Assembly: GCF_012220205.1 (NCBI RefSeq)
Contig: NZ_CP047225.1
Coordinates: 1 to 64,000 of the forward strand
Direction: 5' to 3'
Length of the DNA: 64,000 bases
DNA from: Mycoplasmopsis gallinacea
GTDB taxonomy: Bacteria > Bacillota_I > Bacilli_A > Mycoplasmatales > Metamycoplasmataceae
Shown: positions 1 through 19,748 of the stretch, one piece after another
Position numbering within the stretch: the first letter of the stretch is position 1
Layout: each line of letters begins with the position of its first letter
Notes under the pieces: generated by a model
What the model saw: the letters and a program-made list of their open reading frames with translations, nothing else
Told to the model about the DNA's origin: nothing
Databases searched by the model: none
Position numbers and translations under genes: made by a program

Positions 1-61
1 TTTGTCCTCTGAAAACTGAATAGTAAATTCTTTATAATAATTCATTAAAATGTCTTGAATA

Positions 62-2960
<2,899 letters not shown>

Positions 2961-3240
2961 AACAATATTTACCTATTTGTTTGATGTATTCAAAGACATT
3001 TCAATAAATTATTATTTTTAGAATAATAATTAACTCGGTATCACAAAACAAATTGACTAATTTATTTTTTGATGTCGTTGTTATATTAATTTAATATCTT
3101 TACTTTACTATTCAGTTTTCAAAGAACAAAGAGAGAAAGTTCTCTCAAAACTAGATATATGACATGACCTATTATTTGTCGTTAATATTTAATAATTTTT
3201 GTTGTATTTTTCAGCACTAAACTGAAAGGTGTACTCCGTA
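2961..3240 (-). other. 16S-23S spacer, copy 1, no tRNA
   Basis: The transcribed spacer holds no tRNA gene. It carries the 3' arm of the 16S processing stem (3139-3160), which pairs over about 22 bp with 4773-4794 upstream of 16S. It also carries the 5' arm of the 23S processing stem (3104-3130), which pairs over about 27 bp with 1-27 downstream of 23S. The arms upstream of 16S and 23S both contain TTCTTTGAAAACT, which resembles the boxA antitermination element of Firmicute rRNA operons. RNase III processing and boxA function are inferred from known rRNA operons. Confidence 0.8.
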
Positions 3241-4752
<1,512 letters not shown>

Positions 4753-4815
4753 TTGACTGTCATGTACATTGTATATATCTAGTTTTCAAAGAACTTTTTA
4801 ATTCGCAAATGTTGC

Positions 4816-4835
4816 TAAATTATTATAGCATAAAC
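4816..4835 (-). promoter_or_regulatory. rrn promoter, copy 1
   Basis: A consensus -10 box TATAAT occupies 4822-4827 on the minus strand, about 70 bp upstream of the 16S 5' end. No good -35 is visible. The same -10 lies at the same place upstream of copy 2, and the two operons stop matching about 8 bp upstream of it. Confidence 0.65.
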
Positions 4836-4900
4836 ATTTTAATTTAAAAAACATTTTTTTGAAAAATTTTTTAAATTTCAGAGTTGCAAAAATTTTATAA

Positions 4901-4924
4901 GAAAACTCCTAAAAAAGGAGTTTC
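4901..4924 (-). terminator. Terminator of the upstream rRNA operon
   Basis: Read on the minus strand, AAACTCC and GGAGTTT form a stem around a T-rich loop, followed by TTTTC. It lies between the 23S of copy 2 and the promoter of copy 1, so the two operons are probably separate transcription units. Confidence 0.7.
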
Positions 4925-4990
4925 ATTATTTTGTCCTCTGAAAACTGAATAGTAAATTCTTTATAATAATTCATTAAAATGTCTTGAATA

Positions 4991-7889
<2,899 letters not shown>

Positions 7890-8170
7890 AACAATATTTA
7901 CCTATTTGTTTGATGTATTCAAAGACATTTCAATAAATTATTATTTTTAGAATAATAATTAACTCGGTATCACAAAACAAATTGACTAATTTATTTTTTG
8001 ATGTCGTTGTTATATTAATTTAATATCTTTACTTTACTATTCAGTTTTCAAAGAACAAAGAGAGAAAGTTCTCTCAAAACTAGATATATGACATGACCTA
8101 TTATTTGTCGTTAATATTTAATAATTTTTTGTTGTATTTTTCAGCACTAAACTGAAAGGTGTACTCCGTA
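7890..8170 (-). other. 16S-23S spacer, copy 2, no tRNA
   Basis: It matches the copy 1 spacer except for one extra T near 8127. The 23S 5' processing arm is at 8034-8060 and the 16S 3' arm at about 8069-8090. No tRNA is present. Confidence 0.8.
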
Positions 8171-9682
<1,512 letters not shown>

Positions 9683-9749
9683 TTGACTGTCATGTACATT
9701 GTATATATCTAGTTTTCAAAGAACTTTTTAATTCGCAAATGTTGCTAAA

Positions 9750-9765
9750 TTATTATAGCATAAAC
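9750..9765 (-). promoter_or_regulatory. rrn promoter, copy 2
   Basis: TATAAT at 9752-9757 on the minus strand, with the same spacing to 16S as in copy 1. The upstream sequence differs completely from copy 1, so any upstream activating element cannot be shared. Confidence 0.65.
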
Positions 9766-9871
9766 TTTTGAAATAAAAACAATTTTTATAAATTATTTTT
9801 GAATGATTTTTAAAAGTACTTGTTTAAATTTGCGTGCTATTATTATAACACTGCTTTTTGAAATTGCAAAA

Positions 9872-9900
9872 TAAAAACGCAAAATTCTTTGAATTTGCGC
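9872..9900 (-). terminator. Terminator after the OppF-like gene
   Basis: On the minus strand GCAAATTC and GAATTTTGC form an imperfect hairpin with one bulge, followed by a T-rich stretch. It lies 27 bp past the stop codon at 9927. Confidence 0.6.
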
Positions 9901-9926
9901 TTAAGTTAAATTTTGACACTTTTATA

Positions 9927-12326
9927 TTAATAAATATCTTCGTTATTAAAGTCTATTTCACCGATTTTAGAAGAAGCTTCAATGAGATCTTCTAAAATTT
10001 TGGGATTGGCGTTTTTATTAATAACATTTGGGTCAATATTACTAATATTAATTTCTTTCCCATAATAGTAACTAATTAGTTCATTTGTTGAATTATTTTC
10101 TACGTTTTCATCTAATTGCAAAATATCTTTTTTAATTAAATTAGAACTGCTCATTGATCAACGCACTATCTCATCTGAGTTTCCATACACGCTATGAAAC
10201 TTATGGTCAATTTGATTTTGAATATTTCGAATTCAAAACTCTTTTGTAAAAGGAAGTGCATTATTATGCTTTTGAATAAATAATTTTTGTGAAAAGGGGT
10301 GAATTTGTCTTCTTGAAAGAAGTTCAATTGGTCCTTTTTCAATAATGGTGTTATTACTAAAGATATAAAGTAGGTCAAAATTTCCTAAAATAAAATCTAA
10401 ATTGTCACTAATAAATACAGGAGTTAGATCATTCATGTCCATGATTTTAGAAAGTGCCCGCATAAATTCGTTTCGGGTATACTCATTAATATTATTTGAA
10501 TCTTTAACAATTAATAAAGAAGTTTCATCTAAATAAAACTGAGATAGTTTAAGTTTGATTTTATCAACTTCTTTTTGCTCTTTATAAGCAATTAAGTAGT
10601 TAGCATTAGCAACTGAAACTGCATCATGACATTTATAAAATCTTTGAAGAGTTAAAAAGTATTTATTGAATTTTTCACTTTCAAGATTATCTAAGGTGAA
10701 ATTATAAAAGTTAGTAAGAAGCTCTTCATAAAAACTAAATTGCATAAATTTAGTAAGCGAGCTAGAAAATTCATCGAAAATATTACTTTGGTGCTTGTGA
10801 AAATTGTTTTTAGTTACAATTTGGGCTGAAGTGAATTTTTTCAAAATAAAGAAGATTTCTTTTTTAGTTTTTTTAACATTAGTTACTAATCTTTTTAAAC
10901 GATTTTGTTTATTTTTGATTAAGTTGTTAAAAAGTTTCTTTTGGTTATCTTCAGATCATTTATATTCAGCTTTAGCTAAATTTAATTTTTCCTGAGTGTT
11001 TAAAATATCAAGCTTATTTTGTTGAGTGATTTTATTTTCAATTTTTTTATTTTTTAATTCTTTAATTTGAGCTTCGGTATCTTTGATGGTTTTTTGAATC
11101 TTACGCATTTTATTATATGAACGAATGATTCATTTATCTAATGAAAAGCTAAGTTCATTGAAGATAAAAAGCTTAAGAGCACTTTTATAAGAAATGGTTA
11201 AATTTTTCTTATAGCTAAAGTTCATATTTTGAACAAAGAAGTCAGCTTCTTGTTCCATAATATTTTTAAGATTTCATAAATCATTTTCAGAAAGAAAAGC
11301 AATCTTTTTAAAATTAGTTTTAAAAGTATGGGCAATTTTTTCATATGCTAAAATTTGCTTTTCAAGAAACTCAAATTCTTTGTTTCCTTTTTTATTAATA
11401 ATTAATGATTGCTTAAATTTTAGTGTTGAGATTTTAACTTTAATATCTTTTAAGGTTCTTTTTAAAAACTTGGATGATTTATACTTAATTTGTTTTGCAT
11501 AATCTTTAAAAAAATAAAGATCATATTGGTAGTTTTTAATTTTAATATCATTAATTACGTATTGCATTGACTTAGAGTCAATTAATTTTAAATAATAAAG
11601 CTCTTTTTCTAAGTGCTTAATAACATCTTTTTGGTTAGACACTTCTGTTTTAAAATAATTTTCTTGAAGTAAAGAATATTTTTCAAAAAGATCTTTAATA
11701 ATCCCAATGTAAACTTCAAATAAATTGTTTTGATATTCACGAGTAATTTCGGTTAAATGAGTATGGATTTGAATTAGCTCATCTTTAATAACAACTTGCT
11801 TGTTTTTGATTTTAGAATAATGGATGTTAATTTCTTTAAGAAAATCATTGTTAAGAGCAATGATTTTTTCAGCTTGGCTGGCAATGATGTTAAAAAAGAC
11901 ATTTTTTAAAGTAATTTTTAAGTTGGTTGAAAGGAGCTTAAAAATGTCTTTTTCTTTTTTTGATGGTTTCATCTTGCTACAGATGTTTCAGATACTAAAA
12001 AGCGGGATATCATTATCTTTTTCTTTGATAATGTCGCTAAGGTTAAAAACTGAAATTTCATCAAAGACATCTTTTTTATTATGAAGCACATTCCTAATTT
12101 TATAGCTGCTACTTTCGTATTCAAAAAGAGATAAAAGTACTTCTTTGTTTTTTAAAATTCCGTTGTAAAGATTATAAAAATTTAAAACATCATTTTTTTC
12201 ACTAATATAAAAACCAGTCTTTAAATTTTTATAGACTTCAAGTTCAGGAATATAAAGGGTTTTTACAGGGTCATTTTGATCATAAATAAATAAATTTTCG
12301 AGTTTAATAAAAAGTTTTTTGTCCAT
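9927..12326 (-). CDS. Long degenerate ABC (OppF-like) protein
   Basis: Joining the frame through TGA codons gives one 799-residue protein. The C-terminal part resembles the end of an OppF-type ABC ATPase: a block like the 'TPVFISD' strand, then IIEKGPIELLSRRQIHPFSQ, comparable to the OppF ending 'G.I.E.G....L...HPYT'. The first 60 residues look like the start of an ABC domain, but FYISEKNDVLNF occupies the Walker A position, so no P-loop is visible. The middle 450 residues are Lys/Glu/Asn-rich and probably coiled coil. Mycoplasma OppF proteins are known to be long with a central insertion, which fits the layout. Loss of the nucleotide-binding motif suggests a non-catalytic subunit or a decaying gene, though the frame is intact. 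It starts 12 bp after the ECF S-component gene and is probably cotranscribed with it. Confidence 0.6.
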
Positions 12327-12337
12327 ACAAACTCCAA

Positions 12338-13345
12338 TTATTTATATGATAAATTTTTGTTTTTGTTAATTAACTTAGAGATGATTGTATATGAATAATA
12401 AATGACAAAGATGTTGAATCAAATTTTAAGCGGTGAAGAGATCACGTGTTGTAAGATTCAAAGTAATATTTCACTATTATCATTACTTCCAAGTGCATAT
12501 AAGTCAGCAAAAGAAAGGATTGGAACATTAATAAGTTCTAAGAACCCTGAGAAAATAATAATTGGAACTATTTTTAAATAAGTTGAACTTTTCATTTTAA
12601 ATCTTGAAATTGTGATCATGAAAAACTGACTTGAAATTCCAGCAAGCATCAGAGCTAAAATTCCTCTTCGGTCTTTAATTAAACTTCTTTGAATTAAATC
12701 ATCTTTAACCACAAAACCAATGTATCATACAATAATTGCAATAATAATTAATAAAAAGAGCATTCCAACAATCATATTAATGTTTTTAAGCATTGAAATG
12801 GTTCCGTATTGTTTTGCATAAGTTCTTTTATTGTTAAAGTAAATAACTTTGGAAGCATATTTATTGATAAGCTTTTCGTCATTTTTAGCTACAGCTAATT
12901 TATATTTATCTCCATAATATTGAATTTTTGCACTATAAACTTTAACCCTAAATTCAACTCCAAAAGCATAATTTAAAAAGCGAATAAAGAATCATCCAAA
13001 AATTCCTGAGACAACTCCGTTAATTGTTGCTGCAAGAGTATAAAGAGGGTTATAAGTAGCTGGCGGGATAAAAATTAGCGAAAGTAAATCAGAAACTAAA
13101 CCAACAAAACCGCCAATAAGTGGTCCAAAGATAAATCCGGTAATTTTAATTGGAAGCCCTAAAAAAGAAACCTTGTAGGTAGGAAGGGCGATAATTGGAA
13201 CAAGTTGTGCTGAAATAATTGTAAAAGCAACAGAGATAGAAATCAAGATAGCAACAAAAACCATCTTGCGGATGGTTCATTTTTGAATAATCCCTAAATC
13301 TCTTATTCATTTAAAAAATGACAATTGACCAATTACCTTTTTCAT
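12338..13345 (-). CDS. ECF transporter S component, FolT-like
   Basis: 335 residues. The first 120 residues hold hydrophobic helices and the block ITGFIFGPLIGGFVGLVSDL, which resembles the G..GP..G...G..SD signature of S components of energy-coupling-factor transporters (folate/FolT group and relatives). Such proteins bind a vitamin in the membrane and work with EcfT and two EcfA ATPases, none of which are in this window. A polar segment near residues 130-175 and further membrane helices follow, so it is longer than a typical 180-200-residue S component. Start chosen at the ATG at 13345, which is in frame through two TGA codons. The substrate cannot be told from sequence alone. The downstream partner is the degenerate OppF-like protein. 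Confidence 0.7.
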
Positions 13346-13435
13346 ATTTTTATATTTTATATTAATATTTTCGAATTGTTTTATTATTTTATTTTAAATA
13401 CTCCTCATTTTATATGCAATCAAAATAAATTATAT

Positions 13436-13483
13436 AAACTGGGACATGAAATATGCACAAAAACATATTTCATGTCCCAGTTT
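13436..13483. repeat. 20-bp perfect inverted repeat
   Basis: AAACTGGGACATGAAATATG is followed by an 8-nt loop and its exact complement. It lies between two divergent genes (minus-strand start 13345, plus-strand start 13564), where a terminator is not expected. On the minus strand TATAAT follows the repeat directly. It could be an operator, a leader hairpin or a small mobile-element remnant. Confidence 0.7.
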
Positions 13484-13563
13484 AAAAAGGGTTTTTAATT
13501 AATAAACATTTACACAAATATATATAATTTAGTTAATTAAAAATATTAAAAAAGGATCAAGAG

Positions 13564-14571
13564 ATGAAAAAACTTTTTAAAAACAAATTATTGTTACTTC
13601 CACTTGGCGGGGTGACTTCAGCATTTGCTTTTACTTCATGCAACAACACAAAAGCAGCTACCGAAGAAGAAAAACAAGCTGATAATCATGTTGTTAAATT
13701 TGAAGAAATGAAAACAACTCAAATTCAAATTTGAGGTCAATTACTTGCTATTTTTAAAGCAATAAATGAGGAGATTTCAAGCAATGCATTTGAAAATGAG
13801 CAAGATTTGAATCATTTTATTGATAAATGAAGTGAATTGAATTTTTTTGAAAAATACAAAGAGTTGATAAAGAAACATAGTCAAGTACTTTTTGGAGTTA
13901 ATTACCTTGCGAAAATAAATCAACTTAATAAAAATTTTATTGCTGTTATTGAAGGCATTGCTAAAGATGAAAATACATCAGTAATTCAAAACAAAGTAAA
14001 AGCATTTTCTCGTTTATATATGACATATGTTTTTGGAAAAGATAATACTTTCAAAAATATGCAAAACTTCTTTGCTTCAATTCCTACTTCAGATAAAGAA
14101 CTTGCTAAAATAATCTCCATAGCTTTACCTAGCATATTAAAACTTCCTGTCGCAAATATTCCAAATATCGGTATTCTTGTTGAAAAATTAGCTGGAGGCC
14201 AAATTAGTGAAGAGGATATTGTAAATGAAATTACTAATGTTGTTGTTCCAGTGCTCATGAATTCAAAAGAAGAATTTAAAAAGATTGTAGATTTACTTAA
14301 AAATAAAGAAATTAAAAATGAAAATGATTGATTTGACAAAAAAGAAGTGCAAAAATTAATGGATGCTTTATTTAAAGAAGGTGCTCCTAACGAATCATTA
14401 TGAATTTTTGATTTATTAATTAATAATGGTGAAAAAGTAAAACAATTAAGTTCAAGCGAAAAAGCTAAAATTTTAGAATTTATGAGATTAATGAAACAAC
14501 AAATCGCAGAAACTCTCCCATTATACCTATCAAGTTTTGAAGCGCTTAAACTTATCATATCTCCTGAATAA
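13564..14571 (+). CDS. Predicted lipoprotein
   Basis: 335 residues with a lipoprotein signal peptide: MKKLF start, hydrophobic core and lipobox FTSC with Cys26 as the likely lipidated residue. AAAGGATCAAGAG precedes the ATG. The mature part is Lys/Glu/Asn-rich and mostly helical in composition, with no domain I recognise. Four TGA-Trp codons are read through. It stands alone on the plus strand between divergent and convergent neighbours and ends at a shared terminator. Surface exposure is inferred from the signal; function unknown. Confidence 0.85.
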
Positions 14572-14581
14572 TAATTAATAA

Positions 14582-14611
14582 AAAACGACACAGACATTGC
14601 TGTGTCGTTTT
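14582..14611. terminator. Bidirectional terminator
   Basis: ACGACACAG and CTGTGTCGT form a 9-bp perfect stem around a 6-nt loop, with A runs before and T runs after. It sits between the convergent stops at 14571 and 14622 and can serve both. Confidence 0.85.
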
Positions 14612-14621
14612 CTTTGCAAAC

Positions 14622-16742
14622 TTAAATAACTTCACCACCAATACGGTTGTTTTCTTTATCCATTTCGGTGATTCTAGTTTTAATAACTTCACCTGGGGAG
14701 AATGATTCGTAAATAGTTTTATCTTTTAAATTGATTTTACTGATGTGAATAAAAAGTGATTTTTTAATACCGATGTACACAAATAAACCAAAGTCTGTGA
14801 TGTTTTCAACAGTTCCTTCAATTTCTGTTCCGATGTGAAGATCTTCCATTTTGGTAATATCTTTTTTAAGAATAAATCCAGTCTTATTACGGTCAATATT
14901 TTTAATCGGATTTGATAAAGCTTTGATAATTAAGTCTATTTCATAAAAATTGCTATTATATTTAGTTGCAAGTTCGTTAGCATCTAAAAATGATAAATCC
15001 ACACCTTGTTCATTTGGTGTAATTTTGTAATCTTTAATAATTGCATTAGCAAGTTTATATGATTCAGGGTGAATAAAGGTTTTATCTAAAAAGTTTTTAG
15101 AATTGAAAATTCTTAAAAAACCAATACATTGCTCATAAGTTTTAGCACCAAGGCCTTTAACTTTTTTAATTTGGTTTCGATCTTCAAGATTCCCAAGTTC
15201 TCTTCTAAGTTCCAAAATATTTTTCGAAGTGCTTGGTTTAAGCCCTGAAACATGAGTAAGAATTTCTTCAGTAGCCGTATTAACATCTACCCCAATTTGG
15301 TTAACAACTTTGGAAACCTTAAATGCTAAATATTCATCTAATTCTTTTTGATTTAAATCGTGTTGGTACTGTCCGACCCCAATTGATTTAGGATCAATTT
15401 TAATAAGTTCATTAAGTGGATCTAAGAATTTTCTGCCAATGTGAATAGCACTTCTTTCTTCAACACTAATATCAGGAAATTCTTTTAAAGCTATTTTTGA
15501 AGCTGAATATACACTAGCTCCAACTTCAGAAACGATTGTATATTTAACATTTAATTTGTTTTTTGAAATTAATTCAGCGACAAATTCTTCAGTTTCCCTT
15601 GAAGCAGTTCCGTTTCCAATTACGATAATAGAAACTTGGAATTCTTTTATTAAATCTAAAATAATTTTCTTAGATTTATCTACTTGTTTTTGTGGTTCAT
15701 GTGGATACATTTTAGCAAGTTTTAATAAATCACCATTTTCATTTAACACTGCCATTTTGCATCCATTTGCATAACCTGGATCAATTGATAAAACAACATG
15801 ATTAGTAGTTGCTGGAGCAAAAAGCATTTTTTCAACGTTGTTTGAAAAAATTTGAATTGAGGCTTTTTCTGCTTTTTCAAATAAATCATTAAAAATTTCT
15901 CTTTCAATACTTGGTAGAATTAATCTTTTTAATGAATCCTCAATTGCTACCATAATATTTTTATGGTTGAATTTTTGCTTAATATACTTTCTTGCGATGA
16001 TATTTTTAAGAAATTCGTCTTGATAAACAAAATCTAGTTTTAAGATTTTTAAATTCACTCCGCGGTTAATGGCTAACACATTGTGATTTTTAATGTATTT
16101 GATTGGAATAATAAATTCATAATAAATTTTGAATTTGTTTTCTTCATCATTTGCACCCTTTTTAAGGGAAGTTTGAATTTTTCCATATGTTAAAATGTTG
16201 TTTTTGATTTGCTGGCGAACATCTGGATCTTGACTAATTCATTGAGAAATGATATAAAAAGCATTTTCAATTGCCATTTCAGTTGAAGTAACTTTTTCAT
16301 TTATGTATTTTTGGGCTTCTTTTTTGATATCAAAATTAGGGTTTTTGTTTTCTAAGATAGTTTTTGCAAAAGGTTTAAGACCCATTTTAATAGCTTCACT
16401 AGCTTTTGTGATTTTTCCTAATTTAAATGGTTCATAAATTGCTTCCACTTCACTTTTAGTAGCTGCATTTTTAATTTTGCTTGCAAGTTCTTCAGTTAAA
16501 ATGTTTTTCTCTTCTAAAATAGCAAGAATGCTCTCTTTTCTTTTATTTAACTCTTGGTTATATTTGTAAATTGACTCAATTTGGTAAATTTGCTCTTCAT
16601 TAAGTCCACCAGTGGCATCTTGTCTATATCTTGAAATAAAAGGAACTGTGTTCCCTTCACTTAAGAAATTAAGCACTATTTCAATTTGCTTAGTTGAAAT
16701 ATTTAGTTGTTTTGAAGTATCTTTAATTGCTTTTTCTATCAT
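14622..16742 (-). CDS. tex: Tex family transcription accessory protein
   Basis: 706 residues after joining the two frame segments through TGA. The layout is that of Tex: N-terminal helical region, YqgF-like RNase H fold (VLSIDPGYANGCKMAVLN near residue 315), helix-hairpin-helix region (VDVNTATEEILTHVSGL), and a C-terminal S1 RNA-binding domain (GTEIEGTVENITDFGLFVYI). Tex is a nucleic-acid-binding protein linked to transcription in other bacteria; its exact role is not settled. Its start is one base away from the stop of the NERD-domain gene, so the two are translated from one message. Confidence 0.93.
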
Positions 16743-16743
16743 T

Positions 16744-17493
16744 TTATTTACCTATCATCTTTTTAAATCTACGGTGTTCTTTTTGACTGTTGATTCTCAT
16801 TGAATCAAGTAAATTCATCACATCTTGTGTATCAAAAACCACAGGAAGCTTATCGCTTTGTTTGTGAATTAATTTAATTTTTTCAATTAACTTATCTTCG
16901 GTTACTAATAAAACGTGTTTTTGAACATTGCTTACATCAATTTTAGTATCTTTTGGAAAGACAATAATTGAAACTTTAGGGAATTTCTTTCCGATTGTTT
17001 TTTGAAAGTGAGCAAGGTGTTTTTCGTTTTGCAAAATTGGGTTTTTAATCTTAATTTTCTTGCTTTTTGAATTAGATAAATAAAGATCGGGTTTATTTCC
17101 GTCACCATTAATTGTCCCTTGGTAAGCTTTGTATTCTAAAACAATCGCAAATTTATCGCTAATAATAAAAGAATCAAGCTCATACATTTTTGAATCATAT
17201 GAGTACATTCCACCTTCTTTAAATTTAAGTTCTGGAATGTCTAAGTTATTTTTGATTAAGTTGTTAATTTTCTCTTCAAATTGATACCCAATATTTAAGT
17301 TTTTACGATATTTTCATAAGTATCAATAAAGGAAATAACCAAATGCTGCTAAGATGATTAAAGTAAAAATGACAATAAGCGCAATAACTGCATTTGAATC
17401 AATTACTTTAGATACAGCTTGCGCTGTTTGCTTAGCTTTTTCAGCAGTAGCTTCACTGTTAGCTACTTCAATATTATTATTTGTTGAATCCAT
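16744..17493 (-). CDS. Membrane-anchored NERD-domain protein
   Basis: 249 residues. Residues 1-33 are polar, residues 34-57 form one hydrophobic helix (AVIALIVIFTLIILAAFGYF), and the rest is cytoplasmic by the positive-inside rule. The soluble part matches the NERD (nuclease-related) domain in outline: E..V...L, then YELDSFIISDKFAIVLEYKAYQG, a D...VLE.K arrangement as in restriction-type nuclease folds. Nuclease activity is not established. The start is the ATG at 17493, preceded by GAGAGAAA. It lies 23 bp after the DUF31 peptidase gene and abuts tex. Confidence 0.75.
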
Positions 17494-17516
17494 TTCTCTC
17501 TCATTTCAATCGATAT

Positions 17517-19637
17517 TTAAACATTAAAAATAGTGGTTTTATATTCACTTCCATAAATTTTATCAAGTTGTTCTTTATATGAATTAATTTGAAGTGGATA
17601 TTTTGTTTTATCTCTTCCATCAATTAAATTGTAAGGATAAATTGTTCCATTTTCATTTCAAAGTTTAGCACTTTGGACAAATTGAATAAAAAGAATCGTG
17701 TGATTTGTAACATATTTATTTTCATCATTTAAATAAACTACAGAATCATTTTTTAATGCTCCAAATAACACACCAATTGGCAGTGCATCTTGGTTAATAA
17801 CCAAGCTTCCACTCACACCTCCAACGCTTTTGTTTGCTTGATCACTTCGATAAGCTACTCCATAAAAATAAGGTAAATCTTCTCCATTAAATTTAGCCCC
17901 ATGATCTGCTATTTGTTTATTGTGAAATTCGTCAAGTGGCAGAAAAGGAACTTCTTTTTTGCTGTATCAATCACTTCGATTTAAAGAATTTAAATCTTTG
18001 TCTAAAACATTAGAAAAAATTCCTTGCCGTTGAGATGAATATGAAGGAAATCCATACACAAAAAGCGAATTTGGCCGATAACGATATTTCAAGTCTCTAT
18101 TATCTTTTAAAATATTACCTAAAAAATTAGAAATCTCTTGTGCTTTTTCATAAGTATTTACTTCATTTAAATTGCCCAAGTTATCAACTCCAATCATATT
18201 TGCTCTTGCTTGTCAAAATGAACGATAATCGTAACTTGAATAAGGAATTTCATTATTAAACATTGAAATATCATTATTTTTAACTTTATTAATTGATTCA
18301 TCAATTAGTCTTGGAGCTTCACTAACTAATTGTTTTAAGATAGGTATATTTTTCTTTACTTTTGAATATTTACTTACTTTTAAATCTCATTCAATTACAG
18401 CAAAATCAGTGTAATAAACTTTATTTTCAGCATAATCTGGATAAGCTTCTTGCTTCATAAAATTACGAGCTAAAAAGAAAGTTCTAGGTAAATTATCAAG
18501 TGAAATTTCCATATATTCTAACTTTCCGTTAGATACAGAATTACTATTTCCTATTGCGATAAACAGATGCGAAATAGATTTATTTCTATTTGGTTGTCTA
18601 TATTCTGGATAATCAAATTCGCTAAAAAGTTCAACAGCAACGTGATAGTTTGTTCCAAAAAATAGCTTGTATTCATCTTTTTCTTTAATTACTTTATAAT
18701 CAAGTAATCAAAGAGTTCCAGCAGTATAAGTTCCATCATCAAAGTATGTTACTAGTGAAAAACTACGTTTTCTAATTTGATCTAAATACTCATTATTTGT
18801 ACTTAAATTATAGTAATTAGGAACCGTGTCATTATATTTATAAGCATTTGGAAATTCATTGTAGTAATCTTCAGCTGTTTTAGAACTACTTGCATCTTCG
18901 CTAGCAGAACTTTCTTCAGATGAATTATCTACTACATTTTCATCCTCATTTGTTTGATCGCCATTATTATTTAAGTTTGAATTTTCGTTGCTTGTTTGAT
19001 CATCATTAGCGTTGTTTTCTAAAGATCGATCATTAGTGTGTTCGTCATTTGATTCTGCATTGTTACCAGATTGACTTTCATCATCGTGAGAATCAACTTC
19101 TTGATCTGATAGAATATGTGAATTTTTATCATTTTGGTTTGGTTCATTAATTGGATTAGAATTATTTTCTTCAATGTTTTCAATACTTGGAAGCTTAGCA
19201 TTATCTTCTGAAATATTATTATCATTTTCACTATTATTAGTATTATAAGTTCCGTCAATCTCTTTGTTATTTTCTTCCTTTAAATTCGGATTGTCTTCAT
19301 CGATAGTTTCTTTTTTTGCTAAATTTGAGTCATTTTCATTATTTTGATTATGAGCAGTTTCTTGCGATTCACTTGCTGCACTTTCATTATCTAAATCAGA
19401 ATTTTCGTTTGTTTGATCATTATTAGAATTATTTTGTTGAGTATTTTCAGTAGGTTTTTCAGCATTATTATTAGATGACTTCTCACTTTCTAAAGGGTTA
19501 CTAGACGATTCTTTATTTGTGGATTTTTCACTAATTAAAGCATTTGACTTTGGTGGATTGCAACTCAAAACTACACCAGCTCCAAAAACTAGTGAAATTA
19601 AAATTAAGATCAATTTTTTGAACTTTTGAATTATCAT
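17517..19637 (-). CDS. DUF31-type serine peptidase lipoprotein
   Basis: 706 residues. Start chosen at MIIQKF (19637), which gives a lipoprotein signal with lipobox VLSC and Cys26; AAAGAG lies upstream. Residues 30-270 are a disordered Ser/Asn/Glu/Asp-rich linker. The C-terminal domain resembles the mycoplasma DUF31 family, which has a trypsin-like fold: candidate His332 (GTNYHVAVEL), Asp411 (YTDFAVIEWD) and Ser609 (GGVSGSLV). DUF31 includes the immunoglobulin protease MIP of MIB-MIP pairs, but no recognisable MIB is adjacent. It is probably anchored outside the membrane. It leads the NERD-tex cluster. Confidence 0.75.
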
Positions 19638-19704
19638 GAGAACTCTTTCCGATATTAATATAAACAAATTATAAAGAATTAACGAAAAAAAGAAATAAAG
19701 ATGT

Positions 19705-19733
19705 AAAAAACACACCAAATGCTTGATGTGTTT
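19705..19733 (-). terminator. Terminator after ptsG
   Basis: On the minus strand AAACACATC and GGTGTGTTT form a stem with an 8-nt loop, followed by TTTTTAC. It lies 16 bp beyond the ptsG stop. Confidence 0.75.
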
Positions 19734-19748
19734 AATGTTTAGAAAATA

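Noticed and set aside
2961-3240. tRNA genes in the rRNA spacer
   Set aside because: No cloverleaf or T-loop motif is found in either spacer.
18963-19500. Low-complexity stretch as a separate gene on the minus strand in another frame
   Set aside because: It is a shadow of the Asn/Glu/Ser-rich linker of the DUF31 lipoprotein.
19638-19718. Upstream start adding 27 hydrophobic residues to the DUF31 lipoprotein
   Set aside because: The added part spoils the lipoprotein signal, while the ATG at 19637 has a ribosome binding site and a correct lipobox.
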